A DNA stretch of 6,665 bases from Helicobacteraceae bacterium (lineage in GTDB: Bacteria; Campylobacterota; Campylobacteria; Campylobacterales; Sulfurimonadaceae). The stretch covers positions 1 through 6,665 of the forward strand of contig JALSUN010000274.1 in the NCBI GenBank assembly GCA_027061425.1. The letters are read 5' to 3'. Below are positions 5,793 to 6,665 of this stretch, piece by piece. Every line of letters starts with the position of its first letter. Position 1 is the stretch's first letter. Both the position numbers and the translations under genes were made by a program. Below the pieces are notes generated by a model that saw only the letters and a list, made by a program, of their open reading frames with translations, did not search any database and was not told the origin of the DNA.

Positions 5793-6665
5793 TGCAAAAA
5801 AACGTCAATACCAAGTCCATAAAGAGGCCATAGATGCCCTTTTACTTGAAGGTATTACACAGACAGACCCTACTGCCATCACCACACTTGAAAAAGCTTT
5901 AAGTGACTACCTTGGCGTTGAGGATATGATCGTCTGTAATACACAGTTCAACGCTTTTGTCCTCCTTTTTATGATCTTGGAGCTCAAGGCTGGTGATGAG
6001 ATCATCACCTCACCTTTGGGTTCAGGTATCGCCGTTCAAGCAGCACTGTTTATGGGTGCCAAAGTGATTTTTGTTGATGTCAACGCACAAGACTATACCT
6101 TAGATATCGAGCAGGTTGAAGACGCTATTACAGAACGGACCAAACTCATCATTCCGGTCTCTACTTTTGGAAACTGTGCAGATATGACTGCCATCAACGC
6201 CCTCGCACTGCACCATGACCTCTGCGTCATAGAAGATGCCGCAGAGAGTTTTGGTAGTCTTCAAAAAGAGAAACGTTCTTTGCACCTCTCTAAACTCTCA
6301 ACTACCTCATTTCACCCCGACATGCCGTTGAGTGGATTTGGTAACGGTGGTGCACTTTATATAGAAGATGCTGACCTACGCAACAAGGCACGTGTACTCC
6401 GTTCTCAAGGACGAGAAGCCCAGCACTACACCCAAATCGGTATAGAAGCCTGCATGGACCAACTTCAGGCCAAAACACTCACCTACCGTCTTGACTTTGT
6501 GAACCAAGAGATCCAAGAGCGCCAAGAGCACTTTATCTTGCTGCAGAAACTTCTGGAGGGAACATCACTCACAAGACTTCCCTTTTCTAAAGAGAGTAAC
6601 GCTGCTTATTTTCCCATTTTTTGTGAAGATAGAGAAGGCATTGAAAAACGCCTATCATCTCAAGG
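5776..6665 (+). CDS. DegT/DnrJ/EryC1/StrS-fold protein lacking the PLP lysine, 3' end cut by window edge
   Basis: 296 codons are visible, open to the right edge; family members have about 360-400 residues. The N-terminal two-thirds follow the PLP-dependent sugar aminotransferase pattern: KAGDEIITSP (72-81), GAKVIFVDVNAQDYTLDIEQ (94-113), AITERTKLIIPVSTFGN (117-133), VIEDAAESFG (151-160, Asp154 at the position that binds the PLP ring nitrogen) and SFHPDMPLSGFGNGGALY (178-195). In that last motif the canonical SFxPxK lysine that binds PLP is Met183. The phosphate-binding GT of the early SGTxAL motif is replaced by Gln57-Phe58. It should therefore not transaminate. It is not ColD-like either, since ColD has His at this site. 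The reading frame is clean, which argues against simple decay. It is co-transcribed with lpxB; family relatives such as GnnB make amino-sugars for lipid A, but a role here is not established. A scaffold or regulatory role is only a guess. Confidence 0.85.
   Translation, partial: MKIPFNAKKRQYQVHKEAIDALLLEGITQTDPTAITTLEKALSDYLGVEDMIVCNTQFNAFVLLFMILELKAGDEIITSPLGSGIAVQAALFMGAKVIFVDVNAQDYTLDIEQVEDAITERTKLIIPVSTFGNCADMTAINALALHHDLCVIEDAAESFGSLQKEKRSLHLSKLSTTSFHPDMPLSGFGNGGALYIEDADLRNKARVLRSQGREAQHYTQIGIEACMDQLQAKTLTYRLDFVNQEIQERQEHFILLQKLLEGTSLTRLPFSKESNAAYFPIFCEDREGIEKRLSSQ

Noticed and set aside
5796..5802. A7 tract in codons 7-9 of the DegT-like gene as a phase-variation switch
   Set aside because: Seven A's coding for Lys-Lys are common in such genomes, and Campylobacterota contingency tracts are usually longer and often G/C. 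The frame is open as it stands.
6301..6360. Frameshift or sequencing error explaining the missing lysine in the DegT-like protein
   Set aside because: Family-like residues continue in the same frame on both sides (STTSFHP before, GNGGALYIED after), so no indel is present. A single base error cannot be excluded but would not explain the separate loss of the GT motif.
1..6665. Mobile element, CRISPR array, phage-defence system, tRNA or rRNA
   Set aside because: No transposase or integrase motifs, regular direct repeats, or structured RNA genes were seen. Nearly all of the window is accounted for by housekeeping-type or conserved genes.

Overview
The window most likely comes from a Campylobacterota (epsilonproteobacterial) chromosome, perhaps a Sulfurovum- or Sulfurimonas-like sulfur/hydrogen-oxidising bacterium. 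The reasons are the form of LpxB (N-terminal loop FEHSANVHLEALLKE in place of the proteobacterial GExSGD), the degenerate second dihydroorotase, a strong extended -10 promoter with no clear -35, tight gene packing and moderately AT-leaning composition. The genus is inferred from protein style and was not tested by a search. No mobile element, CRISPR array, tRNA or rRNA was seen, and no stretch over 300 bases lacks a gene.

Layout: two divergent gene clusters share one control region at about 4582-4730. The leftward cluster (minus strand, in order of transcription) is a dihydroorotase-like protein (4581-3385), a secreted protein with an NrfJ-like region and an OB-fold-like region (3383-2754), an MsbA-type ABC exporter (2747-981) and a YheT-type alpha/beta hydrolase (984 to beyond the left edge). 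Its junctions are 1 bp, 6 bp and a 4-bp ATGA overlap, so it reads as one operon. The rightward cluster is lpxB (4731-5792) followed, with a 17-bp overlap, by a DegT/DnrJ/EryC1/StrS-fold protein that runs off the right edge. A 33-codon ORF of uncertain status lies in the lpxB leader.

How the genes fit together: LpxB makes the lipid A disaccharide at the inner membrane, and an MsbA-type exporter would flip the finished lipid A-core. The two clusters may therefore be linked through envelope biogenesis, although they are transcribed apart. The DegT-like protein beside lpxB could be taken for a nucleotide-sugar aminotransferase, and lipid A precursor aminotransferases (GnnB) belong to that family, but it lacks the catalytic lysine.

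The most notable features are two enzyme homologues whose active sites look dismantled while the rest of the fold stays open and conserved. The dihydroorotase-like protein has lost essentially all metal ligands, as in the PyrC'/PyrX pseudo-dihydroorotases. The DegT-like protein has Met where the PLP-binding Lys should be and has also lost the phosphate-binding GT. The shared promoter region is also unusual: two consensus -10 boxes face each other as a perfect inverted repeat, so the two operons probably compete for polymerase.
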